Part shown: positions 1-7,681 of the stretch, one piece after another | Numbering within the stretch: position 1 is the stretch's first letter | Layout of the letters: each line of letters begins with the position of its first letter | Source of the DNA: an uncultured Deferribacteraceae bacterium | GTDB taxonomy: Bacteria > Chrysiogenota > Deferribacteres > CAMZNJ01 | DNA length: 49,273 bases | Reading direction: 5' to 3' | Assembly (NCBI GenBank): GCA_947313825.1 | Contig: CAMZNJ010000005.1 | Coordinates: forward strand, 1-49,273 | The notes under the pieces: generated by a model | What the model saw: the letters and a program-made list of their open reading frames with translations, nothing else | Databases searched by the model: none | What the model was told of the DNA's origin: nothing | Program-made: the position numbers and the translations under genes

Positions 1-112
1 TGGACAGTACGCTTGTCAACGCTGCTGTTAGTGTGGTTTTTCCGTGGTCAACATGACCGATTGTCCCAACGTTAACGTGGGGTTTAGTACGCTCAAACTT
101 TGCTTTCGACAT
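1..112 (-). CDS. tuf: Elongation factor Tu, N-terminal fragment (runs off the window)
   Basis: EF-Tu is the GTPase that carries aminoacyl-tRNA to the ribosome. The reverse complement gives the first 37 residues, starting [20 protein letters not shown] and continuing with VDHGKTT, the G1 P-loop (GHVDHGKT) of translational GTPases. The ATG is at 110-112 with an AAGAGG ribosome-binding site a few bases upstream. The rest of the gene lies outside the window. The adjacent tRNA-Thr(GGU) on the same strand is a common partner of tuf in bacteria and supports the call. Confidence 0.95.
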   Translation of the reverse strand, partial: MSKAKFERTKPHVNVGTIGHVDHGKTTLTAALTSVLS

Positions 113-586
113 AAACAACCTCTTCTCTATTTAAACTTTTATTTTTTGAGCGAATCTTGAAAACCCAAATCCCACTCAGTTATTACCATTATTATATATG
201 TATGATGCAGACCCGTCGGTGTGCCTCGGCGTGTTCCAGTATTTCGTCGGTGTGCCTCGGTGTGCCTCGGTGTGCCTCTATTGCAGACCGCATCCTACAG
301 GCAAAGCCTCGAATACCGCCCAACCCCCAACTCTCAAGTCAGCCATTCAGCCGTCAATCCCAGCAAGTAGGCAAGCATAAGCATTCGGAAACCAAGCTTA
401 GCAAGGTTCCAGACGTTTGTCAACGTTTTTCTAAAATTTTGGCTTCGGCAAAGAGGTCGTCAACAAAAGTATTATTTAGAGGGGTGCCTTTTAGTAAAAA
501 CTGCGTACATATAATATAATACAATTTATGCGTACATTTAATTTAGTTAAAGGGGGAGGCACAGGGGAGCAATAAGGATTGCGGGA
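113..586. other. Spacer between tRNA-Thr and tuf
   Basis: This 474-base stretch separates tRNA-Thr(GGU) from tuf, which are probably co-transcribed on the minus strand. It holds a 10-bp tandem repeat (listed separately at 214-279). The overlapping open frames are repeat-derived and lack convincing start signals. I see no other gene; a promoter for tuf alone is possible but not evident. Confidence 0.6.
214..279. repeat. 10-bp minisatellite (TGCCTCGGTG)
   Basis: The unit TGCCTCGGTG is repeated head to tail, interrupted once by about 20 bases and then resuming with three contiguous copies. It lies downstream of tRNA-Thr and upstream of tuf on the minus strand, in AT-rich surroundings. The unit length is not a multiple of 3. 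Confidence 0.8.
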
Positions 587-660
<74 letters not shown>

Positions 661-701
661 GTTACGGTATCCAGATATCCATCAAGCATTACCAAACACG
701 A

Positions 702-730
702 ATTATACACGAAAAGCACACTAATTGCAA
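702..730 (-). promoter_or_regulatory. Sigma-70 promoter for tRNA-Thr/tuf
   Basis: On the minus strand there is a -35 box TTGCAA (725-730) and a consensus -10 TATAAT (702-707) with 17 bp between. It sits about 40 bp upstream of tRNA-Thr(GGU). Just upstream of the -35, an AT-rich 18-bp unit is perfectly duplicated (728-763), which may act as an UP element. Confidence 0.85.
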
Positions 731-763
731 GATTATTTTTGCAAACAAGATTATTTTTGCAAA
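728..763. repeat. 18-bp tandem duplication upstream of the tRNA-Thr/tuf promoter
   Basis: The 18-base unit CAAGATTATTTTTGCAAA occurs twice without a gap (728-745 and 746-763) and overlaps the edge of the -35 box. It is AT-rich, unlike the GC-rich arrays elsewhere in the window, and its position suggests an UP-element or activator role (inference). Confidence 0.75.
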
Positions 764-780
764 GATGACAACTTTGTGCC

Positions 781-1467
781 CTAGAACCCATTTTCGATAA
801 GGTAGCGTTTCATCTTGGCACCAGGGAAATACCCGCCAAGCTTGTCATCTGCCGTGTTTGCGAGTGTGTTTTGAGCTCGGTCGTCCATATAAATAAGCCC
901 CTCCTGCCCCATGAGCTCTGTTTCCACAGGCACTAGTTTGGGCACTAGGCTCGATGGTATAACGCGGTGGCACGGAATAAGTATGTAGAAGGGGTTATTA
1001 CGCATCATGGTGCCCACTGCCCTGCTTGCCCTCGCCATCCCTGCAAACCTCGCCAAGTCCCCATACGTAACCATAAACGGTGCAGGGATAGTGCTCAGCA
1101 GTGTGTACACCGATCTTGCACGTGCGGTAATCAGCCCCATGGTTTCTGCCTGTGCGAGGGTATCCGCCACAACACTGTCCACCGCCAGCTCTGTGGCACT
1201 GTAGTGCCTGCTCCCATTGGCGTCGGATCTGTTCCCATGGCGATCCTGCCCGTAATTTTGGAGCCAACGACTCACCTGCGGATGTTCCTTGTTGAGCTTG
1301 GCGTAATGTTCGTTCGCACCGTGTCCGTTCGCACCGTGTCCGTTCGCACCGTGCCAAAAGGGGGATATTTTATGAATAGCATCTGCATTGAAGGACACGT
1401 CCACGTTAATGGGCAGTCTGCCCTCCCCTGTGCCACCGAGGCACACCGTTGCTGTATATTGTGGCAT
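781..1467 (-). CDS. ogt: Methylated-DNA--protein-cysteine methyltransferase (Ogt/MGMT type)
   Basis: This protein removes alkyl groups from O6-alkylguanine by irreversible transfer to its own cysteine. The C-terminal half carries the active-site motif PCHRV (in IPCHRVIPSS), preceded by the VTYGDLAR and A.RAVG.MMRNNP segments of the DNA-binding domain and followed by GGYFPGAKMKRYL. The segment between PCHRV and GGYFPG is longer than usual. The N-terminal domain holds an array-encoded insertion GHGANGHGANGHGAN. I chose the ATG at 1465-1467, with GGGAG 11 bases upstream; an in-frame GTG at 1528-1530 would add 21 residues. It stands alone between divergent tRNA genes. Confidence 0.88.
   Translation of the reverse strand: MPQYTATVCLGGTGEGRLPINVDVSFNADAIHKISPFWHGANGHGANGHGANEHYAKLNKEHPQVSRWLQNYGQDRHGNRSDANGSRHYSATELAVDSVVADTLAQAETMGLITARARSVYTLLSTIPAPFMVTYGDLARFAGMARASRAVGTMMRNNPFYILIPCHRVIPSSLVPKLVPVETELMGQEGLIYMDDRAQNTLANTADDKLGGYFPGAKMKRYLIENGF
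1312..1354. repeat. 15-bp in-frame array inside ogt
   Basis: The unit GTTCGCACCGTGTCC appears about 2.8 times in a row. On the coding strand it encodes repeated GHGAN pentapeptides in the non-catalytic N-terminal domain. Copy-number changes would keep the reading frame. Confidence 0.85.
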
Positions 1468-1628
1468 TGTATTGTTTGCTCCCGTATAATTTTCAGTCAG
1501 TGTACCCTTTAACGGACTCAATTGCAACACTCACCGCAACCGCCCTGTTTCTCAAAAATATTATTTGTTTGTCAGTGCGACTAGATAGGCATTTCGGTAT
1601 CCCCTCCTGAGTTTGCGTAAAATAATTG

Positions 1629-1657
1629 TTGACAGTCCCCCTGTTTTGTAATATTAT
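1629..1657 (+). promoter_or_regulatory. Sigma-70 promoter of the Thr-Tyr-Gly tRNA operon
   Basis: A consensus -35 TTGACA (1629-1634), a 17-bp spacer and a -10 TATTAT (1652-1657) lie about 48 bp upstream of tRNA-Thr(UGU). No array is present in this divergent spacer between ogt and the tRNA genes. Confidence 0.88.
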
Positions 1658-1704
1658 GCACAGGTTGACTTTTCAGAATACTAAATACTTAAGAGTTGGC
1701 GTAT

Positions 1705-1778
1705 GCTGGTGTAGCTCAATCCGGTAGAGCAACTGATTTGTAATCAGTAGGTTGTAGGTTCAATTCCTATCACCAGCC
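1705..1778 (+). tRNA. tRNA-Thr(UGU)
   Basis: Cloverleaf with acceptor GCTGGTG/CACCAGC, anticodon stem ACTGA/TCAGT around loop TTTGTAA (anticodon TGT), variable loop AGGTT, and T-arm GTAGG-TTCAATT-CCTAT. CCA is not encoded. First gene of a three-tRNA operon. Confidence 0.96.
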
Positions 1779-1789
1779 TGTGATTTTTA

Positions 1790-1872
1790 GGGGAGATACC
1801 CAAGTGGACAAAGGGGGCTGACTGTAAATCAGTTGCTGTATGGCTTCGCAGGTTCGAATCCTGCTCTCCCCA
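1790..1872 (+). tRNA. tRNA-Tyr(GUA)
   Basis: Class II tRNA with a long variable arm: acceptor GGGGAGA/TCTCCCC, anticodon stem GCTGA/TCAGT around CTGTAAA (anticodon GTA), T-arm AGG TTCGAAT CCT. Discriminator A. It lies 11 bp after tRNA-Thr. Confidence 0.96.
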
Positions 1873-1888
1873 CTTGATTTCATTAACT

Positions 1889-1961
1889 GCGGATGTAGCT
1901 CAATTGGTAGAGTATCAGCCTTCCAAGCTGAGGGTTGCGGGTTCGAGGCCCGTCATCCGCT
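1889..1961 (+). tRNA. tRNA-Gly(UCC)
   Basis: Cloverleaf with acceptor GCGGATG/CATCCGC, anticodon stem TCAGC/GCTGA around CTTCCAA (anticodon TCC), T-arm GCGGG-TTCGAGG-CCCGT, discriminator T as expected for glycine. Last gene of the tRNA operon; an array follows directly. Confidence 0.96.
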
Positions 1962-1980
1962 TCTTCAACTTCCCACACAG

Positions 1981-2100
1981 CTTGCACAACGACTCAGATT
2001 CACGGCAACAGCATGCACAACGACTCAGATTCACGGCAACAGCTTGCGACCGGCTCACAACAACAGCTTGCACAACGACTCAAACTCACGGCAACAGCAT
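1981..2100. repeat. 31-bp minisatellite downstream of the tRNA operon
   Basis: A 31-bp unit beginning CTTGCACAACGACTCA and ending CACGGCAACAG occurs at 1981-2011, 2012-2042 and 2067-2097. A shortened 24-bp variant sits at 2043-2066. It starts 20 bp past tRNA-Gly. The overlapping frames reach through the tRNA genes and are not credible genes. Confidence 0.85.
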
Positions 2101-2137
2101 GCTACTCCATAAACTACTACCCCAACCTTTGTTATTC

Positions 2138-2146
2138 TGTTATAAT
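2138..2146 (+). promoter_or_regulatory. Extended -10 promoter before the ankyrin gene
   Basis: TGTTATAAT is a consensus extended -10 (TGn plus TATAAT at 2141-2146), 40 bp upstream of the ankyrin-protein start. No good -35 is visible at the right distance, as is common for extended -10 promoters. Confidence 0.55.
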
Positions 2147-2185
2147 CGTGTCAGTATATTTTGGCATTTATGAGGGTTATTTACG

Positions 2186-3370
2186 ATGCAGTTGGTGAAA
2201 TTGTTCATGGGTTTGGCGAGTTCATTGGGTATGCTTGCCCTTTCGTTGGCGTTGGGCGTGGTGAGTAATCACACGACAAACCCTCCGCCACCTCCCACCG
2301 TCCTCCCCCTCGAGTCTACTCCCCCCGTGTTGATGAGCTCGTCGCCATCTTCATCGTTTGACAACATTGTTCTTGAGAGTCCGTTGTCGTCCGATGCACT
2401 TGCCACTCCTTCCACGTACCCTGGTTGTACCGTTATGGCGAACCACCCTATTTTTGAGGCGTCAAGGTCTGGCAATCGCAAGGAGTTGCTCCGTCTTCTT
2501 AGTGCTAACGTTGAGGTTGTGAACTATTGCGACAACGCTTGGCAAACCCCCATATTTTATACCTCACTCAATACGGATATTGCCAACACTCTTCTGCTGT
2601 CGAGCTATGGTGCGGACATCGATCATCAGGACGCCATGGGCAACACACCGCTAATGTACAGCATCGCTCGCGATAACCTCACAATGGTGCGAAACCTTCT
2701 GGAGCTCCAAGCTCGCACGGATATCCCCAACATTAACATGGACATTGCTAGCCATCAGGCGTTACGCTATGCGTCCAACGATATTTTCATGGAGTTGCTT
2801 CGCTACCGTGCTCCGTCGGACATACCCAACGCCAAGGGGGAGTACCCTATTCACATTGCAGCACGACGGGGGAACTTGGACGGTATCTCGTACCTCGTGC
2901 AAATAGGTTCGAGCCTCGAAGCAAGGGACAATTTTGGTCGTACCCCCCTCATGTTTGCGGCAGCAGCTGACAGGCTCGACGCCGTCAAGCACCTTCTTAG
3001 CCTTGGGGCACGCATCGACGCAACATCAACAACTTGCGACACACCGCTGTCCATTGCAAAAAACTCTGGCAGTAGTAATGTTATCGCTTACTTGACAAAT
3101 CTTGGTGCACCCGACAAAATGATTTTGACAGCAGAATCTGTCTGTCGTCCGAGTATCGCTGGCAGTAGCATACCGCAACTGACTACTGCTCCGTCGACGG
3201 ATACCGTTGTTGACGGTGCTGACGGTGCTGTTGTTGACGGTGGTGTTGCTGACGGTGTTGACGGTGGTGCTGTTGTTGACGTTGGTGTTGCTGACGGTGG
3301 TGTTGTTGACGTTGCACCCACAGCTGAAACACCCACAACCACAAATATTCCTACCATAGTGAATAATTAA
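2186..3370 (+). CDS. Exported ankyrin-repeat protein
   Basis: A 394-residue protein with an N-terminal hydrophobic segment (LFMGLASSLGMLALSLALGV), so it is probably exported or anchored facing the periplasm. A proline-rich stretch (TTNPPPPPT) follows. From about residue 85 to 305 there are tandem ankyrin repeats, recognisable by TPLMYSIARDNLTMVRNLLE, YPIHIAARRGNLDGISYLVQ and TPLMFAAAADRLDAVKHLLS. The tail after residue 330 is low-complexity (VDGG/VADG), built from a GTTGTTGACGGTG-like DNA repeat. Ankyrin repeats bind proteins; the partner is unknown. GAGGG about 11 bases before the ATG serves as ribosome-binding site. It precedes htpX by 42 bp. Confidence 0.85.
   Translation: MQLVKLFMGLASSLGMLALSLALGVVSNHTTNPPPPPTVLPLESTPPVLMSSSPSSSFDNIVLESPLSSDALATPSTYPGCTVMANHPIFEASRSGNRKELLRLLSANVEVVNYCDNAWQTPIFYTSLNTDIANTLLLSSYGADIDHQDAMGNTPLMYSIARDNLTMVRNLLELQARTDIPNINMDIASHQALRYASNDIFMELLRYRAPSDIPNAKGEYPIHIAARRGNLDGISYLVQIGSSLEARDNFGRTPLMFAAAADRLDAVKHLLSLGARIDATSTTCDTPLSIAKNSGSSNVIAYLTNLGAPDKMILTAESVCRPSIAGSSIPQLTTAPSTDTVVDGADGAVVDGGVADGVDGGAVVDVGVADGGVVDVAPTAETPTTTNIPTIVNN
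3196..3318. repeat. Imperfect trinucleotide-phase repeat in the ankyrin gene 3' end
   Basis: Degenerate units of GTTGTTGACGGTGGT/GCTGACGGT encode the VVDGG/VADG tail. The period stays a multiple of 3, so the frame is kept through to the stop codon. Confidence 0.65.
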
Positions 3371-3412
3371 ATGTTATAGTATCTGAAAATACAACACGGG
3401 AGATTATATTTT

Positions 3413-4249
3413 ATGTTTAACAATTTCAGGGCTTTTTCCCTACTTTTTGGACTAACATTTATAATGATTATTGTTGGTGGTGCCATCGGTGGAGGTGGTG
3501 GCATGGTCATCGCACTAGGGTTCGCCATTTTTACCAACTTCAGTGCCTACTTCTACTCCCACAAACTTGTGCTCAAGATGTACAAAGCTGTCCATGTAAC
3601 CGAACTTGAAGCACCCGGATTCCATCAAATTGTTCGTGAAATGGTAACAAAAAACAACCTGCCCATGCCTGAATTGTACATCGTGCAAAATAGTACGCCG
3701 AACGCTTTTGCCACAGGTCGCAACCCCCAACACTCTGTTGTTGCCGTTACCACAGGGCTAATCGACACACTTGACGAACGCGAAATAGCCGGCGTCATCG
3801 CCCACGAACTCGCCCACATTCACGGTCGCGACATACTCATCTCCACCGTTGCCGCTACCATTGCTGGTGCCGTATCATCCATGGCACTTTTCGCCCAATT
3901 CGCCTACATATTCGGCAGGGGCAACAATAACTCCAACCCTTTCGGCGGGCTTCTCCTAATCATCTTTGCACCCATTGCCGCGGGTATTATCCAAATGACC
4001 ATCAGTCGCACAAGGGAATACCGTGCCGATGCTGTTGGTGCTAGGTTTTGCGGAGATCCGCAGGGGCTTGCCAATGCCTTACGCAAAATATCTCAGAAAG
4101 CAACCAGCCTCCCTGAGCCCGATATCAACCCCTCAACAGCCCACATGCTTATTTATAACCCCCTTCGAGGTCGTTCCATGTCTTCTTTATTCTCCACACA
4201 CCCCCCAGTGCAAGAGCGTATTAGCCGCTTAGAAAATATGACACTGTAG
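3413..4249 (+). CDS. htpX: Membrane zinc metalloprotease HtpX
   Basis: HtpX is an inner-membrane protease (family M48B) that degrades damaged membrane proteins. The 278-residue protein has two N-terminal membrane segments (about 7-45), the zinc motif HELAHIHGRD near residue 130 and two further hydrophobic segments (about 140-160 and 178-195). The third zinc ligand region is SRTREYRADAVGA. The C-terminus (STHPPVQERISRLENM) is typical. Length matches the family. GGGAG lies about 11 bases upstream of the ATG. It follows the ankyrin gene closely and may share its transcript. Confidence 0.95.
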   Translation: MFNNFRAFSLLFGLTFIMIIVGGAIGGGGGMVIALGFAIFTNFSAYFYSHKLVLKMYKAVHVTELEAPGFHQIVREMVTKNNLPMPELYIVQNSTPNAFATGRNPQHSVVAVTTGLIDTLDEREIAGVIAHELAHIHGRDILISTVAATIAGAVSSMALFAQFAYIFGRGNNNSNPFGGLLLIIFAPIAAGIIQMTISRTREYRADAVGARFCGDPQGLANALRKISQKATSLPEPDINPSTAHMLIYNPLRGRSMSSLFSTHPPVQERISRLENMTL

Positions 4250-4306
4250 GGCAACCCCTACTACTCATCACAACGAACGGACAACTACCAACAAGAGGGT
4301 ACCACA

Positions 4307-5263
4307 ATGATAATGCTATCCAATCCCCTACGCAAAATAGATCCATGGGGAGTTTTGAACATCACATTCGCAACAGTAATCCTCATGCTCGCCACCCTAA
4401 TCATGACGCCAACACAACAGGTTTTCGCCGACAGCAAAGGCTCCAACCTGCTCACAAAAACACTGAAAATAAACAAAGTACCACCCGTCCTTATCGCCTA
4501 CAAACAAGCATACCCCGAAACCATTACCGAAATTCGACTAATTCGTGGCGAATGGGCAATCATAACACGTAGCAACACAACATTATACTGGGCAAACGGA
4601 CGGATACTCCCCGAACACCTCAAAGATAAATGGGAAACATACCGCTCATACATCTACTACACGTACCCCAAACATATGCAAGACCCTAAGAGTATACCGC
4701 AACAACGTGTGGAATCCCTAAACAAGTACGCCAAGAGAATACGCAAAACATCGAAATCCACAGCACAAGAAAACACATTCGCAAAAGAACTCTACGGTGC
4801 AAATACGGCAGCCGGTATCGCCAATTATATCGTGCCCACAACACTTTTTGGCAAAAAAATACGCGTACACGCACTAATTGAACCACACCTCAAAAGTGTT
4901 GACAATGCTGTGTTCGAACGTGCCAAAACAGATACGGAAGTCAGAGAATTCCTCAAAAACATAAAGTCGGTCTGGGGCTACAGCTGGCGTGATATTAGTG
5001 GCACACAGATTATCAGCTACCACAGCTACGGTCTGGCTGTGGATATCCTACCGTACAACCCGAAAAACAAAATCATCTACTGGCAGTGGGCAAGCCAATT
5101 CCGTGATGACTGGCTACAGGTTCCGCTAAAAGAACGTTGGTCGCCACCCCTATCCGTCATCAATATTTTTGAGCAGAACGGCTTTATTTGGGGTGGGAAA
5201 TGGACACTTTACGACACCATGCATTTCGAGTACCGTCCGGAGATGCTAATCCTGTCCAAGTAG
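4307..5263 (+). CDS. Exported M15-family peptidase (D-Ala-D-Ala carboxypeptidase/VanY-like)
   Basis: Probable zinc peptidase acting on peptidoglycan peptides in the periplasm. An N-terminal hydrophobic stretch (about 15-40) ending near QQVFADS looks like a signal peptide or anchor. The C-terminal third has the M15 zinc-site signatures: SYHSYGLAVDI (His and Asp ligands) and WGGKWTLYDTMHFEYRPEM (third ligand His). The middle region is basic and not recognised. GAGGG sits 10 bases before the ATG. Last gene of the ankyrin-htpX group; convergent with rpoD across two repeat arrays. Confidence 0.85.
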   Translation: MIMLSNPLRKIDPWGVLNITFATVILMLATLIMTPTQQVFADSKGSNLLTKTLKINKVPPVLIAYKQAYPETITEIRLIRGEWAIITRSNTTLYWANGRILPEHLKDKWETYRSYIYYTYPKHMQDPKSIPQQRVESLNKYAKRIRKTSKSTAQENTFAKELYGANTAAGIANYIVPTTLFGKKIRVHALIEPHLKSVDNAVFERAKTDTEVREFLKNIKSVWGYSWRDISGTQIISYHSYGLAVDILPYNPKNKIIYWQWASQFRDDWLQVPLKERWSPPLSVINIFEQNGFIWGGKWTLYDTMHFEYRPEMLILSK

Positions 5264-5308
5264 TGGGGGCTCGCACCGAGGCGAACCGTCGCACCGCTCC
5301 ATTCACCC

Positions 5309-5436
5309 GTGAGCCTGTGAGCCTGTGAGCCTGTGAGCCCGTGAGCCCGTGAGCCCGTGAGCCTGTGAGCCCGTGAGCCTGTGAGCCCGTGAGCCCGTGA
5401 GCCCGTGAACCCGTGAACCCGTGAGCCCGTGAACCC
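5309..5436. repeat. 8-bp minisatellite, 16 uninterrupted units
   Basis: Exactly sixteen 8-bp units of GTGAGCCT/GTGAGCCC, the last few drifting to GTGAACCC, fill this 128-bp stretch after the M15 peptidase stop. A non-multiple-of-3 unit gives open frames on both strands, but these are artefacts. Confidence 0.92.
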
Positions 5437-5537
5437 AATGACCACTAAGGCGGGGAATACCTAGCAACACAAAAAAGCACCCCCGTACGAGATTGTGCTC
5501 GGCAGGGATGCTCTTCTGCGTTTCCGTAATGTTATTG

Positions 5538-5684
5538 CGTCAGTACGTCGGCGTCGGCTCGTCAGTACGTCGGTGCGTCGGTACGTCGGCACGTCGGCGT
5601 CGGCTCGTCGGCTCGTCGGTGCGTCGGCGTCGGCTCGTCGGTGCGTCGGCGTCGGCTCGTCAGTACGTCGTCGTCGGTGCGTCG
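5538..5684. repeat. GTCGG-based 8-bp/6-bp minisatellite downstream of rpoD
   Basis: Units of the form CGTCGGTG, CGTCGGCT, CGTCAGTA and a shorter CGTCGG alternate over about 147 bp, ending 14 bp from the rpoD stop codon. It is unrelated in sequence to the 8-bp array 100 bp away. Together they occupy most of the convergent spacer 5264-5698; I see no gene or clear terminator in that spacer. Confidence 0.88.
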
Positions 5685-5698
5685 TGTTCAACCACCGG

Positions 5699-7558
5699 CT
5701 ACTTGATGTCGATGAACGTCTGCAGAGGTCTGCTCCTCGTAACGTGTCTCAGCTTGCGTAACGCCTTGGCTTCTATCTGCCGAATACGTTCCCTCGTAAC
5801 GTGAAACTTTTTGCCCACCTCTTCCAACGTGTGATCCGTTTCGCAATCGATACCAAATCGTAATTTTAGGACATTAGCTTCCCGTTCGTTCAGCGTGCTG
5901 AATGTTTGTAGTATTAGGTCTTTGAGTTTCATGGACATCACTTCGTCCATGGGGTTTTTCGCTGATTTGTCTTCGATGAAGTCCCTTAGTGAGCTGTCTT
6001 CGTCTTCGCCTATGGGTGTTTCTAGTGATATTGGTTCTTTGGCTATTTTGGCGACTTTTTTGACTTTGGCAACATCCATGCCTGCTTTTTCGGCAATTTC
6101 TTCAGGTGTTGGCACTCGTCCTAGTGATTGTTGCAATGTTCTGGAGATTCGTCCTAGTTTGTTCATTGTTTCGATCATGTGTACTGGTATTCGTATTGTT
6201 CGGGCTTGATCGGCGATGGATCGTGTAATGGCTTGTCGAATCCACCATGTTGCGTACGTGGAGAATTTGTATCCCCTTCGGTACTCAAATTTTTCTACAG
6301 CTTTCATGAGTCCCATGTTCCCTTCTTGAATGAGGTCAAGGAACTGCAGTCCTCTGTTGGTGTATTTTTTGGCTATGGATACAACGAGTCTTAGGTTTGA
6401 TTTGACGAGTAGTTCTTTTGATCGTGTGTAGTTTCGGACACCGACTTGTGTATCTTTGTATATTTGGTAGAATGTTTCGTAATCTTGCTCGTATATTTCT
6501 AGCACCCCTTCACAGTCGCCAACATAGGATGCATATTTGCCGCAAAGTACGTCTGTGTCGTTTTTGTTCATTCCTAGCGATTTGCAATGTTCGACTAGTT
6601 CGTCCACACTGGGGTAAACGGCGTTGTATTTGTAGCCGAGTATTTTCATAATATCACGCATTTTGTATCGATGTTGTTGTAGAGCGGAATAGTTTTCTTC
6701 TAGTTCGGCGAGATATTCTTCGAACAGCTTAGTGTGCATGTGTATTTTGACGATGAGCAGTTCGGCTAGTGAGTCGATGTAGTGTTGTTTTTTCTTGTAT
6801 CGTTTGTATTTTTTGATTAGTTTGAGGCAGTCGTTAACCATCCCCATGAGTGCTTCTTCTCTCTGTGCGACCATGACTTCGTGTATTGATGGGTCTTCGG
6901 TTTCGGGTATGGTATTTTCGGAATTGGTGTTTAGTGTTAGTTCTTCTGTTTTGTCTTTTGCTTTGCTATCTTCGTCAGCCGTGGTGTTGCCATGGTTTTT
7001 CGTATCCACTTCGGGGGAGCCATCCTCTTCATTCTCTTTGTTTGCTCCTGTGTCGAGGTGTAGGTCGGCAAGGTCTTTGATGGTATTTTCCCCTGTTGCT
7101 ATGTCGTTTAGGAAGTCGGTGAAGTCTCTGAGCACAACGTCATATCGGAAGATGTTGCTTAAGGCTTCGATTTTTCCTTTTTCGATATTTTGTGCAACGG
7201 CACGTTCTTTTTCACGATTGAGGAGGTCGATGTCGCCCATTTCTTTGAGATAGAGACGCACGGGGTCGTCAATGGGCGAGGCTTCGAGTAGGTGTTCGTT
7301 TGTCAATGGTCCTGCTACCCCTTCGCTGTGTTCCCCATTTGTATTTGATGGTTCTGAGTATTCCATGATTGATTCTCCAGCGTCTTGGCTATCCACAATA
7401 TCTATTCCTGCTGCTTTTAGGTCGAGTATTGCGGTTTCGATCATAGCCCCAGACATCGAGTTTGGTAGGGCGTTACGAACTTGCTCTGTTGTTAGGAACC
7501 CTTTTTTTTCAGATAGTTCGGTTAGGTGTTGCATGTTATCATCGTTTAAAGATTTCAT
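5699..7558 (-). CDS. rpoD: RNA polymerase primary sigma factor RpoD (sigma-70)
   Basis: Housekeeping sigma factor that directs RNA polymerase to -35/-10 promoters. The 619 residues contain region 1.1 at the N-terminus ([12 protein letters not shown]), region 1.2 ([16 protein letters not shown]), an acidic low-complexity stretch in the non-conserved region (about 170-225), region 2 ([40 protein letters not shown]), region 3 and region 4 with the helix-turn-helix ([20 protein letters not shown]). The promoters seen in this window match its expected specificity. It follows dnaG by 123 bp, the classic macromolecular-synthesis pair, here without rpsU in front. Confidence 0.97.
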   Translation of the reverse strand: MKSLNDDNMQHLTELSEKKGFLTTEQVRNALPNSMSGAMIETAILDLKAAGIDIVDSQDAGESIMEYSEPSNTNGEHSEGVAGPLTNEHLLEASPIDDPVRLYLKEMGDIDLLNREKERAVAQNIEKGKIEALSNIFRYDVVLRDFTDFLNDIATGENTIKDLADLHLDTGANKENEEDGSPEVDTKNHGNTTADEDSKAKDKTEELTLNTNSENTIPETEDPSIHEVMVAQREEALMGMVNDCLKLIKKYKRYKKKQHYIDSLAELLIVKIHMHTKLFEEYLAELEENYSALQQHRYKMRDIMKILGYKYNAVYPSVDELVEHCKSLGMNKNDTDVLCGKYASYVGDCEGVLEIYEQDYETFYQIYKDTQVGVRNYTRSKELLVKSNLRLVVSIAKKYTNRGLQFLDLIQEGNMGLMKAVEKFEYRRGYKFSTYATWWIRQAITRSIADQARTIRIPVHMIETMNKLGRISRTLQQSLGRVPTPEEIAEKAGMDVAKVKKVAKIAKEPISLETPIGEDEDSSLRDFIEDKSAKNPMDEVMSMKLKDLILQTFSTLNEREANVLKLRFGIDCETDHTLEEVGKKFHVTRERIRQIEAKALRKLRHVTRSRPLQTFIDIK

Positions 7559-7681
7559 ATAACCTCTTTTTATATTTTGGTTTATATTTGTGTTAAGTTT
7601 GTTGTTGTAATATGCTAGTTATTGTTGTACGTTTTGGTAACGCTTGGCGTGTGCTTTTGGGCACTTTCAGTTATATTTACC

